The position numbers and the translations under genes were made by a program. Of a stretch of 64,000 bases of DNA, positions 17,523-27,403 are shown piece by piece (the stretch's first letter is position 1; each line of letters starts with the position of its first letter). The stretch comes from Alteribacillus sp. YIM 98480. Its GTDB lineage: Bacteria > Bacillota > Bacilli > Bacillales > Marinococcaceae. Below the pieces are notes generated by a model. That model was not told where the DNA came from. It saw only the letters and a program-made list of their open reading frames with translations, and searched no databases. The stretch lies in NCBI RefSeq assembly GCF_009765375.1, contig NZ_VTOK01000007.1:62001-126000 (forward strand), given 5' to 3'.

Positions 17523-18825
17523 AAGCTGTTTTTGAAACAGGCACGAAAGACGGTTCTTCTGATGAAGAAGCAGGAGACGTTTCATTTTCTGAGAAATCAT
17601 TTTTAAGCTGCTCAAGGGCAGTGCGAATATTTTCTGCACTTAATAACTGTTGTTCAATAAAGTCATTTAATGTCAACAGCCGTTCATTCGTCTTTTCTAC
17701 ATTATTCGTTTCATTTTCTAATGCTTTCGCAATTTCACTGCCTGATTCATTAACAGAACTTGTGTCTTCATTCACTTCTCTCAAAATAGAAGTATTTGAC
17801 AGTAATATAGACATGATACTCTCAAACCGTTCGTTCATTGTTTCGATTTGATCGGCGCTTTTCTGAATATGATTGGAATGTTCTTCGGTTTTCTCAACAG
17901 AAGTATTCACGTTAGTGATAATTCCTTCAATTGTTTCGGTAACACGGTTGGTTGCATCACCGGATCGCTCAGCAAGTTTACGAACTTCTTCGGCTACAAC
18001 CGCAAACCCTTTTCCATGTTCACCAGCTCTTGCTGCTTCTATGGAAGCATTTAAAGCTAATAGATTCGTTTGTTCTGAAATATCGTTAATAATAGAGATG
18101 ACCTCACGAATTTTCAGTGCTTCTGTCGTCAGACCTTGCATCATTTCTTTTGTTTCTTCTGATCGATTGGTCAGCGTTCTTATCATTGTCCCGATTTTTT
18201 CCACATCTTCTTTTCCTTTAACTGATTCTTTTTCTGCTGTCTGAAAAGAATATGAAACCTCGTTTAACTTTGTAGAAATATGGTCGAGCTTTTCACTCAT
18301 CGTTTCTGTTACACTTGATGTCTCTTCGTACGTGGCAAGCTGATCTGAATTTTGAGTTGTGATGTGTTCTGACGTGTTATTTACACTGCTTATTTTCTCA
18401 GTAAGGTTATCGACTTGTTCAAAGATTTGCTGACTCTGTGATTCGACTTTTTTTAGCTGGTATTCTTGCTTCCTATGGTGATTTCTTATGCTTTCAAATA
18501 ATGAGTTAAGACGGCTGCCAAGCTGGGAAATTTCGTCGTCTCGTTTTACATTGACCTCTGCGTCGATATCTCCATTTTCAAATCTTTCCATTTTTTTAAT
18601 CATAGAGCGGATAGGACTCAATATGAGAAAATGCAACAGCAAAGCTAAAATAATAGTAGATATGATGATGTTCATAAAGTTATTCAGCAAGACACCTAAT
18701 ACTCCCAAGTTTACAGGGGCTGATTCTATGGCTGATAGAATAATATTAGAAATGGTGCTGTTAAACAATAAGACGAGCACAATAGCTAAAATGAAACGAA
18801 AGGTTAATCGCTTATAAAATGACAT
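17521..18825 (-). CDS. Methyl-accepting chemotaxis protein with minimal extracellular loop
   Basis: This 434-residue chemoreceptor has two membrane helices (about 9-31 and 41-70), a HAMP domain (about 70-125) and a long coiled-coil signalling domain with the conserved tip [19 protein letters not shown] near residue 250. The loop between the helices is only about ten residues, so there is no room for an extracellular ligand domain. It may sense membrane state, an intracellular cue or a partner protein. The C-terminus lacks a recognisable CheR-tether pentapeptide. GGAGGAG precedes the ATG. It is monocistronic and opposite to its neighbours. Confidence 0.93.
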   Translation of the reverse strand: MSFYKRLTFRFILAIVLVLLFNSTISNIILSAIESAPVNLGVLGVLLNNFMNIIISTIILALLLHFLILSPIRSMIKKMERFENGDIDAEVNVKRDDEISQLGSRLNSLFESIRNHHRKQEYQLKKVESQSQQIFEQVDNLTEKISSVNNTSEHITTQNSDQLATYEETSSVTETMSEKLDHISTKLNEVSYSFQTAEKESVKGKEDVEKIGTMIRTLTNRSEETKEMMQGLTTEALKIREVISIINDISEQTNLLALNASIEAARAGEHGKGFAVVAEEVRKLAERSGDATNRVTETIEGIITNVNTSVEKTEEHSNHIQKSADQIETMNERFESIMSILLSNTSILREVNEDTSSVNESGSEIAKALENETNNVEKTNERLLTLNDFIEQQLLSAENIRTALEQLKNDFSENETSPASSSEEPSFVPVSKTA

Positions 18826-19045
18826 ATATAATCTCCTCCTTTATTAGTGTTGTACCGACGAAAGACTTGGGCACAAAGTTATATTTCCTTGATAGTACTT
18901 TTTCAAACCTAAAAAATCAAAACTTATGAATTATTTTTGGGCATGGACGAATCTGGGCGGAACATTTTTATGAACATTCGAGGCATGTTAAACTATAACA
19001 AGTTTAAAATGGCCGTTTTTAGGAAGAAATGAAGGAGGATGCTCA

Positions 19046-19843
19046 GTGGATATAACTGAATTTCGAAATAAATTAGAAAAACGATTGGCCGGTAAAAATC
19101 GTTCTTTTGCTTTTGATAAAGAAAAAAGTATGTTACGTGTAGATCATACTGCCTTAAAAAAAGGGGTGGAATTAGATTTAAATAAGCTGCTCGCAAAGCA
19201 TGAAAAAAACAAAGAACAGGCATTAGAGGATGCTGTCCATTATATTAATGGATCGTTTGAAGCGATGGAAAGAGCAGTGGTTCTTAAAGGAAAAGAAAAA
19301 AATATATTTCCCGTTATTCGTTCCACCTCCTTTCCAACAGAAACAAAGGATGGCAAGGAGCTTTTATACACGGAACATACTGCGGAAACACGAATTTATT
19401 ATGCTCTTGATATGGGCGAAGCCTACACCATGCTTGAAAAGGAAACAATCGAGCAAGAAGGATACACAATAGATCAGATAAAAGAAACAGCACTCTTTAA
19501 CATTCGTGCAGTAGAAATTTCCTATAAGACCGATGAAGTTGCTGGCAATATCTTTTACTTTGTAAACACAAATGATGGTTACGATGCGAGCCGTCTTTTA
19601 AATGAAAATTTCGTAGAAGAAATGAATAAAAAAATGGAAGGGGACACGGCGGTTGCTGTGCCGCATCAGGACGTACTGATTTTTGCAGATATTCGCAACA
19701 AACAAGGGTATGATATTCTAGGACAGCTCGCTTTTCGCTTTTTTTCCAACGGTCGGGTTCCTATTACAGCTCTCCCATTTTTGTATGAAAATAAAAAATT
19801 AGAGCCTATTTTCATCCTCGCCCGCAAAAAACCTCAGAAATAA
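19046..19843 (+). CDS. ytpQ: DUF1444 family protein YtpQ
   Basis: This 265-residue soluble protein has the DUF1444 features VFPVIRSTSFP near residue 92, TAETRIYYALDMGEAY and FVNTNDGYDASRLLN. The function is unknown. GTG 19046 follows GAAGGAGG. It sits directly upstream of ytpR, as in B. subtilis, which suggests an operon ytpQ-ytpR. Confidence 0.9.
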   Translation: MDITEFRNKLEKRLAGKNRSFAFDKEKSMLRVDHTALKKGVELDLNKLLAKHEKNKEQALEDAVHYINGSFEAMERAVVLKGKEKNIFPVIRSTSFPTETKDGKELLYTEHTAETRIYYALDMGEAYTMLEKETIEQEGYTIDQIKETALFNIRAVEISYKTDEVAGNIFYFVNTNDGYDASRLLNENFVEEMNKKMEGDTAVAVPHQDVLIFADIRNKQGYDILGQLAFRFFSNGRVPITALPFLYENKKLEPIFILARKKPQK

Positions 19844-19921
19844 AAAAGACATTCGCGGCACGTATGAGGTTATGGTAGAATATGAAACGGAAATGATGAG
19901 ATGAAGGAGATAAGAGCTACG

Positions 19922-20539
19922 ATGAATGTATTTTATAACAAGCAGGGAATAGGAGATACGCTCCTCGTTTCACTTAAAGAAATTGATAAAGATAGACGAG
20001 CGGTGGAACGAAAAGGTGATGCAGCAAGACTTTACCATAAAGATAGCGGGGATACTGCAGGCTATCATATTTTCAACGTATCGGAGTACGGAAACATCAA
20101 AGAATCCGGAATGCTGCCTATTACTGGAGAACTGATCGATACAATACAAACGGCATTAAAAGTGAACGGATTTGAAGAAACATTAGAGCTTCCGGAAAAT
20201 CCTTCTTTTGTAGTAGGGATGGTAAAAGACAAGAAAAAACATCCTGATGCGGATAAATTAAGTGTATGTCAAGTGGAAACTGGACAGGAAACACATCAAA
20301 TTGTTTGCGGAGCTCCGAATGTTGATAAAGGACAAAAAGTAGTTGTAGCACTTCCAGGAGCAGTAATGCCTACAGGGATGAAAATAAAGAAATCCAAACT
20401 GCGCGGTGTTGCTTCTAATGGAATGATTTGTTCAGCTAAAGAACTTGTACTGCAGGATGCACCAAAAGAAAAGGGCATTCTCGTATTAGACGATCATTAT
20501 GAGACGGGAAGCGATTTTTTGCTTCAATATCACCGTTGA
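19922..20539 (+). CDS. ytpR: tRNA-binding-domain protein YtpR
   Basis: This 205-residue protein has a small N-terminal domain and a C-terminal OB-fold tRNA-binding domain (about 95-205), similar to the N-terminal domain of the phenylalanyl-tRNA synthetase beta chain. Visible motifs are [35 protein letters not shown] and [12 protein letters not shown]. There is no catalytic synthetase domain. The start is ATG 19922 because [15 protein letters not shown] matches the family; an upstream in-frame ATG at 19901 overlaps the ribosome binding site. Confidence 0.92.
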   Translation: MNVFYNKQGIGDTLLVSLKEIDKDRRAVERKGDAARLYHKDSGDTAGYHIFNVSEYGNIKESGMLPITGELIDTIQTALKVNGFEETLELPENPSFVVGMVKDKKKHPDADKLSVCQVETGQETHQIVCGAPNVDKGQKVVVALPGAVMPTGMKIKKSKLRGVASNGMICSAKELVLQDAPKEKGILVLDDHYETGSDFLLQYHR

Positions 20540-20568
20540 ACCGGCTGATGCAAAGGTAGGATATTACA

Positions 20569-20599
20569 AAAACCACTGGCAGGGGCTAGTGGTTTTTTT
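20569..20599 (+). terminator. Terminator after ytpR
   Basis: AACCACT and AGTGGTT form a stem around a short loop, followed by seven T residues, 30 bases after the ytpR stop. Confidence 0.88.
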
Positions 20600-20681
20600 C
20601 TTGCTCCTTTACAATTAAAATAAGGATCAGCTAACAGATATAACTACATATTGGTTAATTATAGAAAAAGGAGATGGTAAA

Positions 20682-23504
20682 ATGGCCGGTTCCTTTCAAC
20701 GAATGATAAAAAGATTACAAGATTTTATGTTCGGCGAGGAAAAAGAAGCACACTATTCTCAGCAAACGACCGCTTCTAGTTCTTCTAAAAAACTAGAATC
20801 CAAACCGCGCGTTTTACATGACCGACAATCAGGGGCAAAAATATTTCACCAATACCCTAAACAAGGTAAGTTTCGTTTTCCAATGGATGTGGACGATAAA
20901 AAAACGCAGTTGACGAACTACCGGGAGCAAAAAAGACCAGCAAGAACCACCACTTCCAGGCCGGAAGTGTCTGCCACAACAACGGATACGAAACATTCTT
21001 ATCAGAGCAGGCCATTCAGCCGGCATGCAGAAAAAACAAATAATGAAACGGAACCCTTGGAAAAAAGCAACGACATGGAAAAAGAACAGGAAGTGTCTTC
21101 TAATGAAGCATTCACAAAACAACAGACAGAACGGACGTATTTCCAAGGAAATGATTTTGCGCCAGAGGATATTCCCTCCCCCGTTTTTGGGTTTGAAAAA
21201 GTCCCGCTTCATCCTGAAAATTTGAAAAAGAAAAATGAATCGATTGAGCCTTTAACTGAACAACTTAGACAAAAGCCAGAACCTAAACCAAATGAAGATA
21301 AAGGCGATGCTGCCATTGTTTCTGAAGAGGCCTTTTGGACTTTTTATAAGAATAAACAAGAGGTTTTTGAAGACACAGAGAAAAAAAGAATAGAAGAGGA
21401 AGCGGAAGAAAAAATCAGTAGTGAACCAGTTCCAGTAAGGGAGGAAACGCCTTCTATCAAAGACGGCCGTGAAGCATTTGAGGATGAATTATCCTCTGAC
21501 GTTAACTATGATTCAAAAGAGAAAGACCAAGAGGTTTTTGAAGACATAAAGAACAAAAGAATAGAAGAACAGAAAGCGGAAGAAAAAATCAGCAGTGAAC
21601 CAGTTCCAGTAAGGGAGGAAACGCCTTCTATCAAAGGCGGCGGTGAAGCATTTGAGGATGAATTATCTTCTGACGTTAACTATGATTCAAAAGAGAAAGA
21701 CCAAGAGGTTTTTGACGACATAGAGAACAAAAGAATAGAAGAGGAAACGGAAGAAAAAACCAGCAGTGAACCAGTTTTAGTGAGGGAGGAAATGTCTTCT
21801 ATCAAAGGCGGGCGTGAAGCATTTGAAGATGAAAAATCCTCTGATGGCAACCATTCAAAAGAGAATGAAAAGGCTGTACCGGTCCAAGAAGAAGAGAGCA
21901 GGCCTGAAACGGCAAAACAAACTAGTGTTGAAAATCATTCCGTGAATGATAAGGCAGATAAAAAAGATGAAAATCGGAAAAAAATGAATAAAAAGCAAAA
22001 ACCAAGCATTCCTTTTAATGTTTTGATGTATCCTAGTGATAAATATAAAAAACATAAAAAAGAAGCAAAAACGAATAACGATAACGGTTCATACCAATTT
22101 CCCGGACTGCACTTATTAAATGTTCCTCCGAGAAAGGAAGATAACGGCGGGGAAGCTTTGCAGGCACAAAAAGATCAATTAGAAGCGACTCTTCATAACT
22201 TTAATGTAAATGCAAAAGTAGTTGATGTAACAAAAGGACCTTCCGTAACAAGATTTGAAGTACAGCCTGCACCTGGAGTGAAGGTTAATAAAATTACCAA
22301 TCTAACAGATGACATCAAACTTGCTTTAGCGGCTAAGGACTTGAGAATGGAAGCTCCTATTCCTGGAAAGAATGCAATTGGCATTGAAGTTCCAAACCCG
22401 GAAAGCACACCTGTATTTTTAAGAGAAATTTTACGAAGAGACGTTTTCACCCGAAGCGAATCGCCTTTAACGGTAGCGATGGGTCTTGATATTTCAGGAA
22501 ATCCGATTGTAGCTGACCTGCAAAAAATGCCTCATGGATTAATTGCTGGTGCCACCGGTTCAGGAAAAAGTGTATGTATTAACTCGATTCTGCTCAGCTT
22601 GCTTTACAAGGCTTCTCCAGAGGAGTTAAAGCTCATGCTGATAGACCCTAAAATGGTAGAGCTTGCTTCCTTTAAAGAAGTTCCTCATCTTGTTACGCCT
22701 GTTATTAACGATGCGAAAGAAGCAACGGCTGGTTTAAAATGGGCAGTGGCAGAAATGGAAGGCAGGTACGAAAAACTTGCTCATGAAGGTGTAAGAGATA
22801 TAAAAAAATACAATGAACGTATGGTTCAGCATGGCTGCCCAGAAAAAAAGATGCCTTACATTGTTATTATTATTGATGAATTGGCTGATTTAATGATGGT
22901 TTCCCCACAGGACGTGGAGGATGCTGTCTGCCGCATTGCCCAAAAAGCAAGAGCTTGCGGAATTCACTTGCTCCTGGCAACACAGCGTCCTTCCGTAGAT
23001 GTTATTACCGGGTTAATTAAAGCCAATATCCCGAGCCGGACAGCGTTTGCTGTATCTTCTCAGGCAGATTCTCGCACTATTTTGGATATGGGAGGAGCGG
23101 AAAGACTGATTGGAAAAGGGGATATGCTTTTCCATGAAAATGGAACGCCAAAGCCGATCAGAGTTCAAGGAACGTTTGTGACGGATGAAGAAATAGATGC
23201 TGTCACTGATTTTATAAAAAAACAGCGCAAACCTTCTTACATGTTTAATCGAAATGACTTAATAAAAAAAGTTGATCAGGAAGAAAGCGGAGATGAATTA
23301 TTTCCAGAGGCTTGTAAATTTATTGCAGAACAGGGAAGTGCTTCTTCTTCGTCTTTGCAGCGGAGATTTTCTATTGGGTATAATCGTGCGGCCAAACTGA
23401 TCGATATGATGGAAAACAGAGGGATTATTTCAGAATCAATGGGAAGTAAACCACGCCGAGTTCTCATGTCATATAACGAAATAGAAGAAAATATACTAAC
23501 ATAG
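20682..23504 (+). CDS. sftA: DNA translocase SftA (soluble FtsK family)
   Basis: SftA is the soluble septal FtsK-type motor that moves chromosome ends away from the closing vegetative septum. The 940-residue protein has no membrane helices. It has a long hydrophilic linker (about 1-460), the FtsK motor (Walker A GATGSGKS near residue 625, Walker B IVIIIDELADLM) and a C-terminal winged-helix gamma domain (ACKFIAEQGSAS, about 870-930) for reading KOPS-like sequences. The linker contains three near-identical repeats of 57-58 residues. GGAGATG precedes ATG 20682. The membrane-bound paralogue SpoIIIE is not in this window. Confidence 0.95.
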   Translation: MAGSFQRMIKRLQDFMFGEEKEAHYSQQTTASSSSKKLESKPRVLHDRQSGAKIFHQYPKQGKFRFPMDVDDKKTQLTNYREQKRPARTTTSRPEVSATTTDTKHSYQSRPFSRHAEKTNNETEPLEKSNDMEKEQEVSSNEAFTKQQTERTYFQGNDFAPEDIPSPVFGFEKVPLHPENLKKKNESIEPLTEQLRQKPEPKPNEDKGDAAIVSEEAFWTFYKNKQEVFEDTEKKRIEEEAEEKISSEPVPVREETPSIKDGREAFEDELSSDVNYDSKEKDQEVFEDIKNKRIEEQKAEEKISSEPVPVREETPSIKGGGEAFEDELSSDVNYDSKEKDQEVFDDIENKRIEEETEEKTSSEPVLVREEMSSIKGGREAFEDEKSSDGNHSKENEKAVPVQEEESRPETAKQTSVENHSVNDKADKKDENRKKMNKKQKPSIPFNVLMYPSDKYKKHKKEAKTNNDNGSYQFPGLHLLNVPPRKEDNGGEALQAQKDQLEATLHNFNVNAKVVDVTKGPSVTRFEVQPAPGVKVNKITNLTDDIKLALAAKDLRMEAPIPGKNAIGIEVPNPESTPVFLREILRRDVFTRSESPLTVAMGLDISGNPIVADLQKMPHGLIAGATGSGKSVCINSILLSLLYKASPEELKLMLIDPKMVELASFKEVPHLVTPVINDAKEATAGLKWAVAEMEGRYEKLAHEGVRDIKKYNERMVQHGCPEKKMPYIVIIIDELADLMMVSPQDVEDAVCRIAQKARACGIHLLLATQRPSVDVITGLIKANIPSRTAFAVSSQADSRTILDMGGAERLIGKGDMLFHENGTPKPIRVQGTFVTDEEIDAVTDFIKKQRKPSYMFNRNDLIKKVDQEESGDELFPEACKFIAEQGSASSSSLQRRFSIGYNRAAKLIDMMENRGIISESMGSKPRRVLMSYNEIEENILT
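21360..21875 (+). repeat. Three tandem in-frame repeats in the SftA linker
   Basis: Units start with EVF at 21360, 21531 and 21705, so the periods are 171 and 174 bases. Each encodes EVFEDI-type starts, a KRIEE stretch, SSEPVPVREE and REAFEDE. Units 1 and 2 are nearly identical in DNA over most of their length; unit 3 is more diverged at its end. Confidence 0.9.
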
Positions 23505-23693
23505 TGACTAAAGTTTTAAGCCTTTTTTTCTTGTCATTCGTTTCAAGGTTCTATATGATAGGAAGTGACACAGATCTATTGCATCAAGCCAGCCTTTTGA
23601 CAATCTAATAGATATATCTTCCGATGCAGCAAGATATGCAGTAAAGGCTGAATTTTTACGTAAGTCGACTTCTTAAATAAAGGAGGAGCTCTT

Positions 23694-23882
23694 ATGGAAC
23701 AGATTCAGCTTGAAGTATTATTGGAATTTATGTACCCGCAAGGTTTAGCATTGTTGAAGAAAGAAGAACGAAACGTACCAATTGTTCTTCAGGATGGTTT
23801 GCGTGATGTTAGTGAAACAGATGTACAAGAAATCGTAGAGGCTGTTATTATGGAACGCGGCAAGAGTTCTGTGCCCCATTAA
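23694..23882 (+). CDS. Hypothetical protein, 62 aa
   Basis: This small soluble protein has an excellent ribosome binding site (AAAGGAGGAG) before ATG 23694. The sequence is mixed hydrophobic and acidic, with MEQIQLEVLLEFMYPQG at the start and no membrane helix or metal motif. I do not recognise a family. It stands alone between sftA and the nicotinate phosphoribosyltransferase gene and is followed by an IS-end-like hairpin. Confidence 0.7.
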   Translation: MEQIQLEVLLEFMYPQGLALLKKEERNVPIVLQDGLRDVSETDVQEIVEAVIMERGKSSVPH

Positions 23883-23926
23883 TTAGGAAGTGTGTCTTCG
23901 CACAGAAACAAAAGCAGCAAAACACC

Positions 23927-24005
23927 GGGGCTGTCTCAAAAGTATAGAGTGCGTGTGGAAAAGAGGGCCCATCCTTTTTTGAAGCATGCCTTCTTTTGAG
24001 GCAGC
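23927..24005. repeat. Short IS-end-like inverted repeat / hairpin
   Basis: GGGGCTGTCTCAAAAG (23927-23942) is mirrored by CTTTTGAGGCAGC (23993-24005) with one mismatch, enclosing 50 bases, then a T-run. The sequence resembles terminal repeats of insertion elements of Bacilli (recalled, IS1182-like). With no transposase inside, it is a relic or a MITE-like element and could terminate transcription. A single related end, GAGCTGTGTCAAAAG, occurs at 3058. Confidence 0.55.
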
Positions 24006-24065
24006 TTTTTCTGATATGCAGCCAAGTCATATATAAACATAACAGGAAGAACAAGGAGTAGGGAC

Positions 24066-25160
24066 ATGAAAGAAATCGAATTAAAAATGCAAGGGAAAAT
24101 AAAAAGACTAACAAATAAAACATTTAAATTTGATGAACGGGTAAGGGAAGGCTGGTTTTCTGCTGTTTATTTTTTGAAAACGAGAGAAATTGCTGAGAAG
24201 TATAAATCAGACGATGTTGTTACGATGCAGTTTTTTCAAAAATCGCAAGCTGTTCTTTGTGGAACGGATGAAGTGATCGCGCTGATTAAAACTTTTTCAA
24301 AAAATCCAGATGAGTTAGAAATTTACTCGCTTGAAGATGGAGATAAAATAAAGCCATTTGAAACAGTACTGACTATTACAGGGCCTTATCAGGATTTTGG
24401 GTTTTTAGAAGGGATTATAGATGGCATTTTTGCACGCCGCACATCTGTCGCTACAAATGTATATAATGTGGTGAAAGCAGCAAGGCAATCAGGAAAGCAA
24501 AAGCCTGTGATTTTCATGGGAGACAGAGATGACCATTTCACGCAGCAGGCAGGAGATGGATATGCTGCTTATATAGGAGGGTCCAAAGCCCAGGCAACCC
24601 ATGCTATGAGTGAATGGTGGGGAAAAAGAGGTATGGGCACGATGCCTCATGCTTTAATCCAATTGTTTGAAGGTGATATTGTCGCTGCCTCAAGAGCGTA
24701 CACCGAAACATACCCTGAAGATGATCTCATTGCTTTGGTGGATTATAATAATGATGTGATTAATGATTCTTTAAAAGTAGCCCGTGAATTTGGAGAACAT
24801 TTAAAGGGTGTTCGGCTCGATACTTCTAATAACATTGTCGACCATTATTTCTGCCGTCATCCAGAAGTAATGGGAGCATTTGATCCTCGCGGCGTTAACC
24901 CAGAATTAATTTTTGCTTTAAGGCGTTCTCTTGATGAGGAAGGATTCGGCCATGTGAAGATTATGGCAAGCGGAGGCTTCACAGTGGATAGAATAAAAGA
25001 ATATGAAGAGCAGAATGTACCTGTTGATATGTATGGAGTAGGAAGCAGCTTGTTGAAAATAAATATTGGTTTTACTGGTGACAATGTAAAATTAAACGGT
25101 CGTCATGAAGCAAAAGCAGGACGAGAATACCGGGCAAATCCCCGCTTGGAAAAAGCTTGA
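24066..25160 (+). CDS. pncB: Nicotinate phosphoribosyltransferase
   Basis: The enzyme joins nicotinate to PRPP to give nicotinate mononucleotide in the NAD salvage route. The 364-residue protein is of the shorter, archaeal-like subgroup. Family segments are TVLTITGPYQDFGFLEG, FMGDRDDHFTQQAGDGYAAY, GTMPHALIQLF, the LVDYNNDVINDSLKVA strand and MASGGFTVDRIKEY near the phosphate site. B. subtilis carries a longer PncB elsewhere, so this gene at the sftA-murC junction is a lineage difference. The 224-residue unknown gene follows after 40 bases and is probably co-transcribed. Confidence 0.9.
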   Translation: MKEIELKMQGKIKRLTNKTFKFDERVREGWFSAVYFLKTREIAEKYKSDDVVTMQFFQKSQAVLCGTDEVIALIKTFSKNPDELEIYSLEDGDKIKPFETVLTITGPYQDFGFLEGIIDGIFARRTSVATNVYNVVKAARQSGKQKPVIFMGDRDDHFTQQAGDGYAAYIGGSKAQATHAMSEWWGKRGMGTMPHALIQLFEGDIVAASRAYTETYPEDDLIALVDYNNDVINDSLKVAREFGEHLKGVRLDTSNNIVDHYFCRHPEVMGAFDPRGVNPELIFALRRSLDEEGFGHVKIMASGGFTVDRIKEYEEQNVPVDMYGVGSSLLKINIGFTGDNVKLNGRHEAKAGREYRANPRLEKA

Positions 25161-25199
25161 TAATCACCATGATAGAAAGCACGGAAAGGGGTCTTGAAT

Positions 25200-25868
25200 A
25201 TGGCTCCGGAACTGCCTGATTTTAAAGAATATCGTAAAAGTAAACAACAGCGAGCGGATAGGGATTTAAAAGATTTACTCCACTCTTATGATGAATGGCT
25301 TGCTTATCACACAAATTTACGGGAAAAAGTCAGGGCCAAACATCTTTTTTCAAAAAAGACAGGATGTCCGTTAGAGCAAATAGAAAGTCGGCCGTGGAAG
25401 AAATATTTTGAAGATTGGTTTGTCTTTGATTATATCACGGTTATAGGTACAAGGCTGTTCGATATGTATATCAAGGAAAGAGCAGACCAATTGTCATCCG
25501 CTAAAGTCCAATTAAGCGGACTCATGCTTACCGCTTCCCTTGAGCCCTATCACCTAGTGAAGAAAGAACAATCTGAGCTGACAGCAAAATCATGGTTAAA
25601 AGATGAGAAGAAAAAGCTGACTATTTTACAGGATTCAAGTATATCACTTGATATATCTGCACCTTATTTTCTAACACGATCGATACGCTGCGGATTTGAA
25701 AATCGCTTAATAAGCCCGGTCATTCCATTGCGAGTGCCTCGGGATAACAGCGTAATCATGCATTGGCGGGATACCATTCAAGCAAAAGAAGAAGAACACC
25801 AGCGCTTACGGTTTATGAAAGAAAATGGTGTTTCTCTTATGACATATGCTGATTACGAGAAATATTAA
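25200..25868 (+). CDS. Uncharacterised protein, 222 aa
   Basis: This soluble, basic protein is rich in Trp, Tyr and Lys. Its middle, EDWFVFDYITVIGTRLFDMYI followed by LSGLMLTASLEPYHLV, faintly recalls the region that accompanies SEC-C zinc motifs, but no C-x-C-C/H cluster is present. I therefore give no function. ATG 25200 lies eight bases after GGAAAGGGG; TTG 25194 is an alternative. It follows the nicotinate phosphoribosyltransferase gene closely and ends before the murC promoter. Confidence 0.75.
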   Translation: MAPELPDFKEYRKSKQQRADRDLKDLLHSYDEWLAYHTNLREKVRAKHLFSKKTGCPLEQIESRPWKKYFEDWFVFDYITVIGTRLFDMYIKERADQLSSAKVQLSGLMLTASLEPYHLVKKEQSELTAKSWLKDEKKKLTILQDSSISLDISAPYFLTRSIRCGFENRLISPVIPLRVPRDNSVIMHWRDTIQAKEEEHQRLRFMKENGVSLMTYADYEKY

Positions 25869-25904
25869 AAGAATGACAAACTGTTTGCTGTTGTATTTCG
25901 TTTA

Positions 25905-25933
25905 TTGGAGCGGGTGAATGTTTCTGATATAAT
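25905..25933 (+). promoter_or_regulatory. SigA promoter of murC
   Basis: TTGGAG (25905-25910), a 17-base spacer and a perfect TATAAT (25928-25933) lie about 110 bases upstream of murC. Confidence 0.7.
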
Positions 25934-26041
25934 AGGAAAAGCGCAAAAAACACCGTTACATAACAAACCTAGAAGGAAACTTCGATGTGTTTGGAGCCTG
26001 TTTAAATAACGGGCAGTAGGATGAGATGGAGGGCCATAATT

Positions 26042-27343
26042 ATGACAACCTATCATTTTATAGGCATAAAAGGATCAGGAATGAGTGCGCTTGCTCAAAT
26101 CCTTCACGATATGAATTTGACCGTACAGGGGTCCGATGTGGAAAAGCGTTTTTTTACGCAGGTCCCTTTAGAAAATAAGGGAATACCTATTTATCCTTTT
26201 CAAAAAAACAACATAAAAAAAGATCAAACATTAATTGCTTCAGCTGCCTATGGAGAAGATAATGTAGAAGTTAAAGAGGCGCAAGAACTTGGAATTCCAG
26301 TACAGCGCTATCCTTATTTTCTAGGGCAGTTTCTTGAACAATTTACATCCATAGCTGTTGCAGGTTCTCATGGAAAAACTTCTACCACCGGACTGCTTGC
26401 TCATGTTTTGGGTGCATACAAACCGACCTCCTACTTAATAGGAGATGGAACGGGAAAAGGGGAAGAAAACAGCAGTTTTTTTGTGTTTGAAGCTTGTGAG
26501 TACAGACGCCACTTTCTTCAATATGAGCCTGACTACGCTATCATGACAAATATAGATTTCGACCATCCCGATTACTTTAAAGATATCGATGATGTTGTAT
26601 CTGCATTTGAAAAAATGGCAACAAAGGTTAAAAAAGGAATTGTGGCTTGTGGAGACGATGAACATTTGCAAACGTTGAATGCTCCCGTTCCGATTATGTA
26701 TTATGGCATTGATGGGAAATATGATTTTAATGCAGACAATATCCAATACGATGAAAACGGCACAACATTTGATTTACAGATCCGTGGAGATCGTTTTGGA
26801 ACGTTTACTATTCCGGGATATGGAAGACATAATGTGCTAAATGCTTTAGGAGTTATTGCTCTCTGTCATTATGAAGAGGTTCCAGCTTCCGTAATGAAAG
26901 AACAGCTTGCTTCGTTTCCAGGCGTGAAACGGAGATTTACGGAGAAAAGATTTGGTCAGCAGATACTTGTAGATGATTATGCTCATCATCCTACCGAAAT
27001 AAAAGCCACGTTGGAATCAGCTCAGCAAAAGTACCCTGGGCGGGAAATTGTAGCTGTGTTTCAACCGCACACTTTCTCAAGAACGCAAACATTTTTAGAT
27101 GAGTTTGCAGAAAGTTTAAAAGCTGCTGATTACGTATATTTGTGTGATATTTTTGGTTCTGCCCGAGAACAAAAGGGGTCTCTTACTATTGAAGACTTAC
27201 AAGATAAGATTCCAGGGTCAACAATTATTTCAGAAGAAGATATTCATCAGCTCACTTCCCATGAAAGCGGAGTTCTTTTATTTATGGGTGCAGGTGACAT
27301 ACAAAAGTTTCAGGATGCATACGAAAAAAGTAAAACCGAATAA
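26042..27343 (+). CDS. murC: UDP-N-acetylmuramate--L-alanine ligase
   Basis: MurC adds L-alanine to UDP-MurNAc, the first peptide step of peptidoglycan synthesis, in the cytoplasm. The 433-residue ligase has the N-terminal UDP-binding loop [17 protein letters not shown], the ATP P-loop [13 protein letters not shown] near residue 110, [11 protein letters not shown] in the central domain and [14 protein letters not shown] in the C-terminal domain. ATG 26042 is chosen because [11 protein letters not shown] matches the family and GGAGGG lies ten bases upstream; the frame is open 21 bases further. Confidence 0.97.
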   Translation: MTTYHFIGIKGSGMSALAQILHDMNLTVQGSDVEKRFFTQVPLENKGIPIYPFQKNNIKKDQTLIASAAYGEDNVEVKEAQELGIPVQRYPYFLGQFLEQFTSIAVAGSHGKTSTTGLLAHVLGAYKPTSYLIGDGTGKGEENSSFFVFEACEYRRHFLQYEPDYAIMTNIDFDHPDYFKDIDDVVSAFEKMATKVKKGIVACGDDEHLQTLNAPVPIMYYGIDGKYDFNADNIQYDENGTTFDLQIRGDRFGTFTIPGYGRHNVLNALGVIALCHYEEVPASVMKEQLASFPGVKRRFTEKRFGQQILVDDYAHHPTEIKATLESAQQKYPGREIVAVFQPHTFSRTQTFLDEFAESLKAADYVYLCDIFGSAREQKGSLTIEDLQDKIPGSTIISEEDIHQLTSHESGVLLFMGAGDIQKFQDAYEKSKTE

Positions 27344-27353
27344 AACAGTGATT

Positions 27354-27400
27354 AATCCGTTTCTGCTGTCACACGAAAAGCAGGAAACGGATTTTCTTTA
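27354..27400 (+). terminator. Terminator after murC
   Basis: AATCCGTTTCTGCT and AGCAGGAAACGGATT pair with a single bulge, then TTCTTT. Confidence 0.8.
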
Positions 27401-27403
27401 CCC

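Noticed and set aside
18826-18900. Possible SigD promoter (TAAC ... GTCGGTAC) before the chemoreceptor
   Set aside because: Only a partial match and the spacing is too long; not strong enough to list as a feature.
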